From JANMAT01 sp031359995 (lineage in GTDB: Bacteria; Actinomycetota; Acidimicrobiia; Acidimicrobiales; Ilumatobacteraceae): 64,000 bases of DNA. The DNA lies in the NCBI GenBank assembly GCA_031359995.1, contig JANMAT010000003.1, positions 33,531-97,530 of the forward strand, read 5' to 3'. The position numbers and the translations under genes are program-made. Numbering within the stretch: position 1 is the stretch's first letter; every line of letters starts with the position of its first letter. Below are positions 6,711-14,853 of this stretch, in pieces. The notes below the pieces were generated by a model. The model was not told the DNA's origin. It was given only the letters and a program-made list of their open reading frames with translations, and made no database searches.

Positions 6711-8630
6711 TCAGTTCGAGCGGGTCGAGGCGACGACCGCGGCGCGCGCCCGGGCCACGTCTTCGCCCTCGGGACGGCCGAACAACCAGCCCTGGGCGAT
6801 GTCACAGCCCATCTCCGTGAGGACGGCGGCCTGGTCGGCCGTCTCCACGCCCTCGGCCACCACCTGGCTGCCGAGCGCGTGGCACATACGGATCACCGAT
6901 TCGACGATGGTGCGCCCCTGCACCGACGACGTCAGGTCCGATACGAAGCCACGGTCGATCTTCACCTCGTGCACCGGGAGCTGGCGCAGGTAGGACAGCG
7001 ACGAGTAGCCGGTGCCGAAGTCGTCCACCGCCAACCGGAAGCCGAGATCGCGCAGCTTGTGCAGCAGGGCGATGGTGCCGCTCGGATCGTCGAGCAGCAC
7101 GCTCTCGGTCACCTCCAGGGTGATCCAGCGCGGGTCCACGCCGTGGTCGAGCGTGAGCCGGGTGAGCTGATCGGCGAAGAGGCGGTTCTGCAGCTGGCGA
7201 CCCGACACGTTGACCGACATGTGCAGACCGGGCAGGCTGCCGGCCCAGTCATGCACGGCGGCGGCGGCCCGCTCCAGCATGAACGCCCCGAGCTCGTGGA
7301 TGAGGCCGAGCTCCTCGGCCATCGGGATGAACACCGCCGGCGAGATCGACGTGCCATCGGGCAGCGTCCACCGCGCCAGCAGCTCGAAGCCGATGAGCCG
7401 ATGGTCGGCCATCGACACCTGGGGCTGGAAGGCGGCCACCAGCGTGCGGTCGCGCACCGCATGGCGCAGCGAGGTCTCCATGTGCAGGCGGTGCTGCGAC
7501 TCGAACCGCAGGGCGTCGTCGAACACCCGCACGCACCCGCGCCCCGCCTGCTTGGCCTGGTACATGGCCTGGTCGGCCTCGCCCAGCAGCGTCGCCGCGC
7601 TGGAGCCCGGCAGGTCGACGGCCAGGCCCACGCTGGCCGACACGAGCACCTCGTTGCCATCGATCATGAACGGCTTCTCCAGCTCGATCACGATGCGCTG
7701 GGCGATGCGGGTGGCGTCGGTCAGCTCGATGCGGTCGCACAGCACGACGAACTCGTCGCCGGCCAGACGTCCGACCACGTCGCTGCCCCGCACGGTGTCG
7801 GCCACGCGCCGCACCACCTGGGTCAGCAGGGCGTCGCCCACGGCGTGGCCCAGCGAGTCGTTCACCGCCTTGAAGCGGTCGAGGTCGATGTAGAGCACCG
7901 CGACCTTGCCCGGCTTGGTGCGGGCGTGGGTGAGGGCCGTCTGCAGCAGCGTCATGACGCGGGCCCGGTTGGGCAGGCCGGTGAGCGTGTCGTGGCTGGC
8001 CTGCCAGGCCAGCGCGGCCTGGGCCCGCTTGTGGTCGGTCACGTCGCGCAGAACCAGCACGGCGCCGGCGCGGCGGCCGCCCTCGCTGACGAGCGGGGTC
8101 AGCACGCACGCGGCCAGGAACGAGCGGGTGCCGCAGGTGACCACGGCATCGTCCTCGCGCCAGGGCATGAGCGCATCCATGACGTCGGCGTAGGTGACGG
8201 CATCGAACGGGCACTCGGGGCTGTACTCGGCGGCGATGGTGAGGGCGTTCCACAACGGGACGCGCAACAGGGACTCCTCGGTGCGTCCGAGCACCGCTTC
8301 GGCCGCGGGGTTCACCGCATCGATGAAGCCTTCCGGGTCGATCACGCACAGGCCGACGCTGGCCGAGTCGAACACCGCCTGGGCGCGGGCCTGGGCCCCC
8401 TGCAGCTCCTCGTACAGCGAGCGCATCTCCGAGGACGAGACCTCGAGCGAGCGCTCCACGAGGTAGCGGTGCTGTTCGGCTTCGGCGTAAGCCGCGCTCA
8501 CGCGGTCGAGCAGCGTCTCCCAGCGCGACGCATCGGGCATCTCGGTGCGATCGAGCTTCAACCGCCGGAGCTGACGCGACAGCAGCGGGTGGACACCCGA
8601 CCCGTCGTTGGTGCCGACGGTGAAGGGCAT
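6711..8630 (-). CDS. PAS-GGDEF-EAL cyclic-di-GMP turnover protein
   Basis: This 639-aa protein has a helical N-terminus, a PAS domain (roughly 85-195, FDSASVGLCVIDPEG to VLVLRDVTDHK), a GGDEF domain (about 205-365) and an EAL domain (about 385-635). The cyclase signature is AGDEF, an accepted active variant. In the EAL part the glutamate of the first motif is kept as FELLARW, with VNVSG, EVTES, VDDFGTGYSSL, KIDRGFV and AEGVET also visible, so phosphodiesterase activity is plausible. It starts 6 nt after the FIST gene with GAGGA in that gene's end, so the two form an operon. Output could reach the PilZ protein at 17902. There is no transmembrane segment. Confidence 0.9.
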   Translation of the reverse strand: MPFTVGTNDGSGVHPLLSRQLRRLKLDRTEMPDASRWETLLDRVSAAYAEAEQHRYLVERSLEVSSSEMRSLYEELQGAQARAQAVFDSASVGLCVIDPEGFIDAVNPAAEAVLGRTEESLLRVPLWNALTIAAEYSPECPFDAVTYADVMDALMPWREDDAVVTCGTRSFLAACVLTPLVSEGGRRAGAVLVLRDVTDHKRAQAALAWQASHDTLTGLPNRARVMTLLQTALTHARTKPGKVAVLYIDLDRFKAVNDSLGHAVGDALLTQVVRRVADTVRGSDVVGRLAGDEFVVLCDRIELTDATRIAQRIVIELEKPFMIDGNEVLVSASVGLAVDLPGSSAATLLGEADQAMYQAKQAGRGCVRVFDDALRFESQHRLHMETSLRHAVRDRTLVAAFQPQVSMADHRLIGFELLARWTLPDGTSISPAVFIPMAEELGLIHELGAFMLERAAAAVHDWAGSLPGLHMSVNVSGRQLQNRLFADQLTRLTLDHGVDPRWITLEVTESVLLDDPSGTIALLHKLRDLGFRLAVDDFGTGYSSLSYLRQLPVHEVKIDRGFVSDLTSSVQGRTIVESVIRMCHALGSQVVAEGVETADQAAVLTEMGCDIAQGWLFGRPEGEDVARARAAVVASTRSN

Positions 8631-8636
8631 GTCGGC

Positions 8637-9764
8637 TCAGTCCTCGACCAGCACGGCGAGCGTCATGGTCTGGTTGTGCAGCTCGGCGTAGCCCTCGCCC
8701 GGCGACAGCTCGCCGTTCGAGTAGAAGCCGACGAGGGGCATGCGGCCGAGCACGCCGCGCACCGCCTCGAGCTCCTCCTCGGCCCGCTCGCCCAGCACCA
8801 GCCGCCGTCCGACGCAGCTGACGGCCACGGCCATGCCGTGGCCACTGGCGCGGTCGGCCGCCGACACGGCACAGGCCTGGGCCGCGCTCATGGCACCGTC
8901 GATGAGCATGTCGTGCGTGGCCCGCATGAGCTGGGCGGTGGACCCGAGGGGCAGGTCGCCGGCGAACGTCATCGACTGGTCACCCTCGTCGACCGACAGG
9001 ATGGTGCGCACCACGTGCCCGACGCGGTCGGGTGAGTGCACGGCGAGCGGGAACCGCAGCGCGGTGCCGGGCAGGCCGTCGGCGTACACGCCGAGGTACG
9101 ACTTGTAGAGCTCCAGGGCCGGCTTGCCATCGAGCTCGTAGAGCTTGTTGCCGTCGCTCCGGGTCACCCGTCGGGCCGGGCCGAAGCGCTCCCAGCCGCC
9201 GTGCGAGCCGTAGCCGAGTCGGATGTGGTCGCCGTACAGGCCGACCGCCGCCACGAGACCGGGCCCCAGCTGCGCGCCCGACAGGACCCACGTGCGGGTG
9301 AACCGGGCGGAGTCGCCGGCCAGGCCGCCCGACACCGGCACGCCGGCGGGCAGCACGGCGTTCAGGCCCCGCGCCAGGTCGCTGCCGTTCACGAGCACCC
9401 CGTCGGACAACACGAGCACGGCGGCCAGGCCATCGGCGGAGAGCTGACGACCGAGGCGGCGACCGGCGTCGGCCGAGTCGTCGGCCCCGGTCACGGTGGT
9501 GACGGCGCGGCGCAGATCGGTGTGGTCGAAGCGGGCCACGATGCCGGTCAGGCCGTCGTCGAAGATGAGGTCGTCGAGGACGTGACCGGCCGACGAGCAC
9601 CCGACGAGCACGGAGGTCGGGTAGGCGACACGGAGCGCCTCGACGGCCGGTGCATCGGGGGCGAGATCAGGATGGCCGAACGCCAGCACGAGGGTCCGCG
9701 GGCCATCGAGGGAGCTGTCGAGCTCGTCGCCGGGCAACTGGAAGGTGCGGGTCTCCACACCCAT
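8637..9764 (-). CDS. FIST domain sensory protein
   Basis: This 375-aa protein has FIST N-terminal features (RTLVLAFGHPDL, SVLVGCSSAGHVLDD, AVLVLSDGVLVNGSDL, GVPVSGGLAGD) and a C-terminal FIST_C half (LELYKSYLG, LRFPLAV, GFYSNGELSP at the end). FIST proteins are thought to bind small ligands such as amino acids and act as input modules for c-di-GMP enzymes or kinases. Direct linkage to a PAS-GGDEF-EAL gene fits that role. The start at 9764 (MGVETRTF) matches the beginning of the homologous region; the 20 extra upstream codons look like intergenic sequence. Confidence 0.85.
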   Translation of the reverse strand: MGVETRTFQLPGDELDSSLDGPRTLVLAFGHPDLAPDAPAVEALRVAYPTSVLVGCSSAGHVLDDLIFDDGLTGIVARFDHTDLRRAVTTVTGADDSADAGRRLGRQLSADGLAAVLVLSDGVLVNGSDLARGLNAVLPAGVPVSGGLAGDSARFTRTWVLSGAQLGPGLVAAVGLYGDHIRLGYGSHGGWERFGPARRVTRSDGNKLYELDGKPALELYKSYLGVYADGLPGTALRFPLAVHSPDRVGHVVRTILSVDEGDQSMTFAGDLPLGSTAQLMRATHDMLIDGAMSAAQACAVSAADRASGHGMAVAVSCVGRRLVLGERAEEELEAVRGVLGRMPLVGFYSNGELSPGEGYAELHNQTMTLAVLVED

Positions 9765-9867
9765 CAATCGGCTGGGGCCGGCGCATTCTTGAGGGCGCCG
9801 GGCCCCCGGCGCGCCACGGCGCACCGCTGATGCTCAAGACCTGGTCAGGATGGGTGATGCCGAGGGG

Positions 9868-10131
9868 TCAGAACCCGGCGAGATCCTGCTGGCCGTAGGT
9901 TCGAAAGGCGATCGTGGTGGTGGTGGACGCCACGCCGGGAAGGGACGCGATCCGTTCGGTGACCACGGTGGCGATGTCCTCGTGGGTGCGCACCTTCACC
10001 ACGGCGATGAGGTCGAACTCGCCCGTCACCGAGTAGCACTCGTACACGCCCTCGATGCCGGCCATCGCCGTCCCCAGCGCGACGACCTCGGCGGGACTGG
10101 TCGTCTCCACGAACACGAACGCGGTGATCAC
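9868..10131 (-). CDS. Stand-alone Lrp/AsnC ligand-binding (RAM) domain protein
   Basis: This 87-aa protein consists only of the effector/oligomerisation domain of Lrp/AsnC regulators: an alpha-beta sandwich with GVYECYSVTGEFDLIAVVKV and a final strand of threonines (STTTTIAF). It lacks the DNA-binding helix-turn-helix. Stand-alone versions are common in actinobacteria and probably bind amino acids or modulate full-length regulators. The GTG start at 10131 is preceded by a strong GAGGAGG. It is 103 bp from the FIST start and on the same strand, but probably transcribed separately. Confidence 0.85.
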   Translation of the reverse strand: MITAFVFVETTSPAEVVALGTAMAGIEGVYECYSVTGEFDLIAVVKVRTHEDIATVVTERIASLPGVASTTTTIAFRTYGQQDLAGF

Positions 10132-10188
10132 GCTGCCTCCTCTGTCGCCGGGTGCGACCGATCGAGCAGCGACCGTAGCGCCGCTCGC

Positions 10189-10611
10189 TCACCCATCGGT
10201 GATGCCGTCACCGTCACCGAGGCGGTGCAGCACGTCGCGTGCCGACAGCACCCCGACGATGTCGTCGCCATCGGTGATGGCGATGTGGCGCACGTCGTGG
10301 CGCGCCATCGCCTCGACCACCTCGTCGAGAGCGGCCGCCACGTCGACCGAGACGAGGTCGGCGCTCATGATGTCGCGGGCGTAGGTGCGGTCGAGGTCGA
10401 GACCGGCGGCCACGGCGCCCACGATGTCGCGCTCGGCCACGATGCCGGCATCGGCCCCGCCGTCACCGTCACCGCCCGGCCGTACCAGGGCCGCCCCGAC
10501 GCGCAGGTGGGCGAGGATGCCCGCCACCTGACGGACGCTGGCGGTGGGAGCCACGGAGATGGGTTCGCCCCAGGGCATGCCGCGTACGGGCTGTGACCGA
10601 TCCATGCGCAT
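10189..10611 (-). CDS. CBS-domain pair protein
   Basis: This 140-aa protein is made of two CBS motifs: PISVAPTASVRQVAGILAH with GIVAERDIVGAV, and ADLVSVDVAAALDEVVEAM with HIAITDGDDIVGVLSARDVL. A glycine/aspartate-rich insert (GGDGDGGAD) lies between strands of the first. Paired CBS domains bind adenosyl nucleotides and usually regulate or signal energy state; no effector domain is attached here. The first ATG at 10611 is taken, and a second in-frame ATG at 10605 is also possible. Confidence 0.82.
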   Translation of the reverse strand: MRMDRSQPVRGMPWGEPISVAPTASVRQVAGILAHLRVGAALVRPGGDGDGGADAGIVAERDIVGAVAAGLDLDRTYARDIMSADLVSVDVAAALDEVVEAMARHDVRHIAITDGDDIVGVLSARDVLHRLGDGDGITDG

Positions 10612-10679
10612 TCGACACCCCCCTCACCCGCAGGACCGGCTCGTCCTGCCCTCTCATGGTGGTCGAAGTCCGGCGACGT

Positions 10680-11033
10680 CAACAGGGCTGGTGGTCATCG
10701 CGGGGTGGGGCGGTCGGCCCGGTTCGGCAGCGCCCGACCTGCTCATCGTGGAGACGCCGCCACCGAGGCGCTGACCGTGCCCGGGGTGGAGGCGGTGGGC
10801 ATGAACTGCTCGGCCGGATCGCCACGGTGACGGATCTGCCGCTGGTGGCCTACCCGAACCGGGGCCAGCAGTGTGACGCGGCGAGGAAGGTGTGGATGGA
10901 GGCGCCGGCAGTGTGGCCGCCGACGGAGGTCAGGGCGTGGGCGAACGCCGGAGCCCGCTGGGTGGGCGGCTGCGGCGGCGTGGGACCCGACGGCATCCGG
11001 GCGGTGCGGGCCGCGCTCACCCCGACCGCCTGA
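10680..11033 (+). pseudogene. Decayed homocysteine S-methyltransferase
   Basis: Three plus-strand frames together retain an ordered set of homocysteine methyltransferase (MmuM-like) motifs. Frame 1 has an IAGW stretch and PDLLIVETPPP, ending in a stop at 10774. Frame 2 has LTVPGVEAVGMNCSA (10762-10827). Frame 3 has LLGRIATVTDLPLVAYPNRGQ, then WANAGARWVGGCGG and GPDGIRAV to 11033. The segments between motifs are too short, so deletions accompany the frameshifts. The zinc-binding CysCys of GGCCG has become CysGly. The N-terminal half is missing. It is a clear relic and is not a copy of the intact family member at 62389. Confidence 0.75.
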
Positions 11034-11067
11034 CCCGACCCGCCCCCACCGCTGCTCCATCGCCGTC

Positions 11068-11107
11068 GCTGGTCCCGGCTAATCTTCGAAGATTCGCCGG
11101 GACCAGC
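11068..11107. repeat. 40-bp near-perfect palindrome
   Basis: Twelve-base arms GCTGGTCCCGGC (11068-11079) and GCCGGGACCAGC (11096-11107) enclose a perfect 14-bp AT-rich palindrome, AATCTTCGAAGATT (11081-11094). Only the pair 11080/11095 is mismatched. It lies between the converging relic at 10680 and the gene ending at 11269, so a bidirectional terminator or an operator are the simplest readings. No U-run follows. The rest of 11034-11268 shows no coding signal. Confidence 0.8.
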
Positions 11108-11268
11108 GTCCGCCCTGGTCAAGGCGGCGGGGTGGCGGCGGCGGCGTCAGCGTGTGCTGACGCCCGGAACGACGAATCGGGGCGACCCGGCCGCCACGAA
11201 TGGCCAGGGTCGCCCCGTCGTAGGCCGGTCCGGGCCCGCGGGCAGTCACCCGGGCCCGCTCGTCGATG

Positions 11269-12009
11269 TCAGGCGGTCGTCGTCGGCGTCGTGGTCGCCG
11301 GCGCACCGGGACCGTCGCCATCGCCATCGCCACGGGGGCCGTGACCGCCCATGCCCGCACCGTCCATGCCCGGCATCCCCTTGGCGTTCACCAGGTCGGT
11401 GATCCGCTGGGCCAGCGCGGCCTTGGCCGTGTCGGCCTGGGCCCGGGTCAGCTTGCCGTCGGTGACGGCCTGATCGATCTTGGCCGTCACGGCATCGCTG
11501 ATGGCCTTCACGACCGTGTCGACGGCGACGCTCTTGTCGGCCGCGACATCGGCGATCGACTTGCCGTCCTGCAGGGCCTGGCGCAGGGTGGCGGCGTCGG
11601 TGCCCAGGGCCGCCGCCGCGGCGTCGAGCCCGCCACCGACGATGCCACCGAACAGGCCGCCGGGCCCACGCCCGCCACCGAACCCACCGGGACCGCCGAA
11701 CCCACCGGGACCGCCGTGGCGCCCACCGGGCCCACCGAGGCCCTTGGCGTCCTTGAGCGCGCCGACCACGGCGTCACGCTGGGCGCTCGTGATGGTGCCG
11801 GCGTCGACCAGGCCCTGCAGGGCCTTGCTCAGGCCATCGGCCCGCGCCGTCGCGGGGTCGGCCGGCGACGTGGCCGGCGTGGCCGGCGCGGCGGCGGTGG
11901 TGCTGGTGGAACCGGTCTCGGCGCCGGCGGCGCGGCTGAGCACCACACCGGCCAGGCTGCCGCCGGCCAGTGATGCGGACACCATGGCCACAGCGACCTT
12001 GTGCTTCAT
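11269..12009 (-). CDS. Secreted glycine-rich helical-repeat protein
   Basis: This 246-aa exported protein has a signal peptide (MKHKVAVAMVSASLAGGSLAGVVL), a Thr/Ala/Pro linker and two helical modules separated by a Gly/Pro/Phe-rich spacer. The first module reads SKALQGLVDAGTITSAQRDAVVGAL; the second reads ATLRQALQDGKSIADVAADK and TAKIDQAVTDGKLTRAQADTAKAAL. The GTIT/GKLT-xAQ-x-D/A pattern recurs in exported actinobacterial proteins encoded beside two-component systems. Its function is unknown to me. It follows the histidine kinase gene by 109 bp on the same strand and may be a target of that system. Confidence 0.65.
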   Translation of the reverse strand: MKHKVAVAMVSASLAGGSLAGVVLSRAAGAETGSTSTTAAAPATPATSPADPATARADGLSKALQGLVDAGTITSAQRDAVVGALKDAKGLGGPGGRHGGPGGFGGPGGFGGGRGPGGLFGGIVGGGLDAAAAALGTDAATLRQALQDGKSIADVAADKSVAVDTVVKAISDAVTAKIDQAVTDGKLTRAQADTAKAALAQRITDLVNAKGMPGMDGAGMGGHGPRGDGDGDGPGAPATTTPTTTA

Positions 12010-12118
12010 GAGTCGAGTCTCCCCTTGTCGTCACTACCTGCCACGACGATGACGGTGCCGGATCAGACGACGACCCGAACTCGATGTGAAGTCACTGAGA
12101 GGTGGTCACCGACCGCGG

Positions 12119-13642
12119 TCAGGCGACGGTCGTCCCGGCGGCGAACTGGTCGGGGGCCAACAGGGGAAGGGTCACCACGAACGTGGCCCCACCACCCGGG
12201 GTCGGCAGTACGACGACGTCGCCGTGATGGGCCTGCACCAGGGCCCGCACGATGGCCAGGCCGAGGCCGCTGCCCCCGCTGGTACGGGCACGGGACGGGT
12301 CGAGCCGGGTGAACCGCTCGAAGACCTGCTCGGCCTTGTCGGGCGGGATGCCCGGCCCGTGGTCGATCACCCGCAGCACGGCCGTGTCGACCTGACGCTC
12401 GAGCGACACCTCCACCGGGGTTCCGGCCGCGGTGTGGGCCCGGGCGTTGGCCAACAGGTTGGCCAGCACCTGGCGGATGCGGGCCTCGTCGACCACGACC
12501 TCGACGGGGCGGGTCAGGAACATCTGCACCGGGCGCTCGGGTTCGACGGCGCGGAAGTCGTTCACCGCGTCCTCGGCCAGGCGGGCCACGTCGACCCGGC
12601 TGAGCCGCAGCGGCGGCTCCTCGTCGAGCTTGGCCAGCAGCAGCAGGTCCTCGACCAGGCCGCCCATGCGGGTGGCCTCGCGCTCGATGTTGCGCATGAC
12701 GGTCGCCCGCTTCTCGGGCGTGTCGGCACCACCGACGCGCTCGAGCTCGGCGTACCCGCGGATCGACGTCAGCGGGGTGCGCAACTCGTGCGAGGCATCG
12801 GCCACGAAGCGCCGGAGTTTCAGCTCGGACCGCTGCTGCTCGCCGAAGGCCGACTCGATCGACGCCACCATCGTGTTGAACGCCGTGCCGAGCCGGCCGA
12901 CCTCGTTGCCGGCGTGGGGCACGTCGACCCGGAGCGACAGGTCGCCCTGGGAGATCTGGTCGGCGGCTTCGGTCACCAGCTCCAGCGGCCGCAGGTCGCG
13001 CCGCACCAGCAGCATCCCGACCACGCCGAGCAGCGTGAGCGTGACCAGACCGACCACGCCCGTGGCCAGCGCCTGCCGCTGCCAGGTGCTGGTCGCCTCG
13101 GCCAGATCGATGGCCACCACCCGCTGGAGCCCAAGCTCGCTGGGATCGGCGGCCTTGGTCAACGACACGCCGGTGGCGCTGGTGCCCGGCCCGCCATCGT
13201 CGCCACCGTGCCCCGGTCCGAACGGACCGTTGCCGTCTCCGAACGAGCCGGGGTTGGCGTACGTGCGCACCCGCACGCGGTACGTGTGGCCGGCGGTGCG
13301 ACCGGGCACGTCGAAGGGCGCGTCGATGCGCGACAGGTCGGCGGCCTCGAGCTTCGGGCCGCCGCCGGGATCGGCCGGTGGGGCACAGCGCGCCACACCG
13401 TTGTAGTAGTACTCGGACACGATGCCGTCAGGGTTCAGACGGAACGGCTCGTCAACACCACACCGGATGAAGATCGTGCTGCCACGGACACGGGGTTCCT
13501 GGCCGACGAACGACACCAACTGCTTGTCGACCCGGTCGAGCACGAACGAGCGCAGCAACGCCACCGACACCGCGCCCGCGGTGAGGAGGCCGATGGCGCT
13601 CAACCCGAGGACGAGCAGCAAGAGCCGGCGGCGCAGCGTCAT
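12119..13642 (-). CDS. Two-component sensor histidine kinase
   Basis: This 507-aa kinase has an N-terminal helix, an extracytoplasmic sensor region of about 130 aa with a Gly/Asp-rich loop, a second helix (ALATGVVGLVTLTLLGVVGMLLV), a HAMP domain, a dimerisation/phosphorylation helix with SHELRTPLTS (His near residue 285) and a HATPase_c domain (N box LANLLANARAHT, then DHGPGIPPDK and GSGLGLAI). It phosphorylates the regulator encoded one base upstream (stop 13644, start 13642). The architecture resembles mycobacterial TcrY/PrrB-type kinases. The signal is unknown. Confidence 0.92.
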   Translation of the reverse strand: MTLRRRLLLLVLGLSAIGLLTAGAVSVALLRSFVLDRVDKQLVSFVGQEPRVRGSTIFIRCGVDEPFRLNPDGIVSEYYYNGVARCAPPADPGGGPKLEAADLSRIDAPFDVPGRTAGHTYRVRVRTYANPGSFGDGNGPFGPGHGGDDGGPGTSATGVSLTKAADPSELGLQRVVAIDLAEATSTWQRQALATGVVGLVTLTLLGVVGMLLVRRDLRPLELVTEAADQISQGDLSLRVDVPHAGNEVGRLGTAFNTMVASIESAFGEQQRSELKLRRFVADASHELRTPLTSIRGYAELERVGGADTPEKRATVMRNIEREATRMGGLVEDLLLLAKLDEEPPLRLSRVDVARLAEDAVNDFRAVEPERPVQMFLTRPVEVVVDEARIRQVLANLLANARAHTAAGTPVEVSLERQVDTAVLRVIDHGPGIPPDKAEQVFERFTRLDPSRARTSGGSGLGLAIVRALVQAHHGDVVVLPTPGGGATFVVTLPLLAPDQFAAGTTVA

Positions 13643-13643
13643 G

Positions 13644-14399
13644 TCACTCGGACCTCAGGCGGTATCCGATCCCGCGCACCGTCTGGATGAGGGGCGGGCC
13701 GAACGGGTCGAGCTTCTTGCGCAGGTACGACACGTAGGTCTCCACGATGCTCGACTCACCGTCGAAGTCGTACTCCCACACGTGGTCAAGGATCTGGGCC
13801 TTCGACACCACACGACCGGCGTTCACCAGCAGGAAGCGCAGCAGCTTGAACTCGGTGGGCGACAGCGCCACCAGGGTGCCGGAGCGGCGCACCTCGTGGC
13901 TGTCCTCGTCGAGCTCGACATCGGCGTAGCTGATCGAACGGTTCTCCTCGTCCTCCACGCCGGCCCGGCGCAGGATGGCCCGGATGCGGGCCACCAGCTC
14001 CTCGAGGCTGAACGGCTTGGTGAGGTAGTCGTCGCCGCCCACCGTGAGACCGCGGACCTTGTCCTCGGTGGTGTCCCTGGCCGTCAGGAACAGCACGGAC
14101 GAGCGCAGACCGCCGGAGCGGAGACGCTTGCAGAAGTCGATGCCGTCGCCGTCGGGCAGCATCACGTCGAGCACCATCAGGTCGGGGGTGTTGCGCTCGA
14201 GCAGGTTGCGGGCGTCGAGGCACGATGCCGCCTGCTCGACCTCGAACCCCACGTGACGCAGGGCCATGCCGAGGAGCTCACGGATGCTGTCGTCGTCGTC
14301 GACCACCAGGATGCGGGCCACGCCCTTTGGCCTAGCACGTTGCTCGCCCATGCGCGATGACAACGACGTCACGGGTGCGAGGTTGGGTACGGAGCTCAT
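13644..14399 (-). CDS. OmpR-family response regulator
   Basis: This 251-aa protein has a receiver domain (ILVVDDDDSIRELLGMAL, phosphoacceptor Asp in VLDVMLPDGDG, switch Thr/Lys in LFLTARD and DDYLTKPF) and a winged-helix DNA-binding domain (LSPTEFKLLRFLL, SSIVETYVSYLRKKL, IQTVRGIGYRLR). The frame is open much further upstream through the lipoprotein gene. I choose ATG 14399 because AGGTGG precedes it and it starts 1 nt after the lipoprotein stop. The alternative ATG at 14351 would remove only a poorly conserved leader. It forms one transcription unit with the kinase. Confidence 0.92.
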   Translation of the reverse strand: MSSVPNLAPVTSLSSRMGEQRARPKGVARILVVDDDDSIRELLGMALRHVGFEVEQAASCLDARNLLERNTPDLMVLDVMLPDGDGIDFCKRLRSGGLRSSVLFLTARDTTEDKVRGLTVGGDDYLTKPFSLEELVARIRAILRRAGVEDEENRSISYADVELDEDSHEVRRSGTLVALSPTEFKLLRFLLVNAGRVVSKAQILDHVWEYDFDGESSIVETYVSYLRKKLDPFGPPLIQTVRGIGYRLRSE

Positions 14400-14400
14400 G

Positions 14401-14757
14401 TCAACCACCTGCCTGACCATTGGAGTTGTTGGCGGCTGCGCCGCCGGTGCCGCGCTGGCGACCGCCGGCGCCGAGACCGCCGGCCACGATCGCCGTGGCG
14501 GCGATGTTGCCGTCGGCATCGGCGGTGCCCTGCACGACGACGGTGTCACCGGCCTTGAGGTCGACCGTGGTCGTGACCCCGTCGGCGGCGATCGGGCCGG
14601 GCGAGGCGCCGACGACCGTGGTGGCCGCGTCGGCCGGGGGCGCCGCCGGGCCGCCAGCCGTGCCGCCGGCCTTGCTGCCACCGCACGCGCCCATCACGAG
14701 CACCGACAGGGCAGCAAGAGTGACACGAGCACGCATGGACCGCATGGGACCGCTCAT
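14401..14757 (-). CDS. DUF5666-like lipoprotein
   Basis: This protein of about 118 aa has a lipoprotein signal ending VLVMGAC, a Gly/Ala/Pro linker and a short beta domain with DLKAGDTVVVQGTADADGNIAATAI, which resembles DUF5666 OB-like domains. The C-terminus is Gly/Asn/Ser-rich. In-frame ATGs at 14745 and 14736 would give a tighter signal peptide, so the exact start is uncertain. It is immediately upstream of the response regulator, so it may be a sensing partner or a regulated product of this system. Confidence 0.7.
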   Translation of the reverse strand: MSGPMRSMRARVTLAALSVLVMGACGGSKAGGTAGGPAAPPADAATTVVGASPGPIAADGVTTTVDLKAGDTVVVQGTADADGNIAATAIVAGGLGAGGRQRGTGGAAANNSNGQAGG

Positions 14758-14853
14758 AGTTGTGAGTTGCCTGGGAGACGCCTACGAAGACGACGTGCAT
14801 CCCCATGTGACCCCCAGGAGGCTCACAGCGAGATCTGGCTGGCATGCTGGGGC

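Noticed and set aside
6690..9035. Very long plus-strand open frame (781 codons) opposite the GGDEF-EAL and FIST genes
   Set aside because: It is antisense to two clearly homologous genes, its translation is His/Arg/Gly-rich without domains, and such frames are common in very GC-rich DNA.
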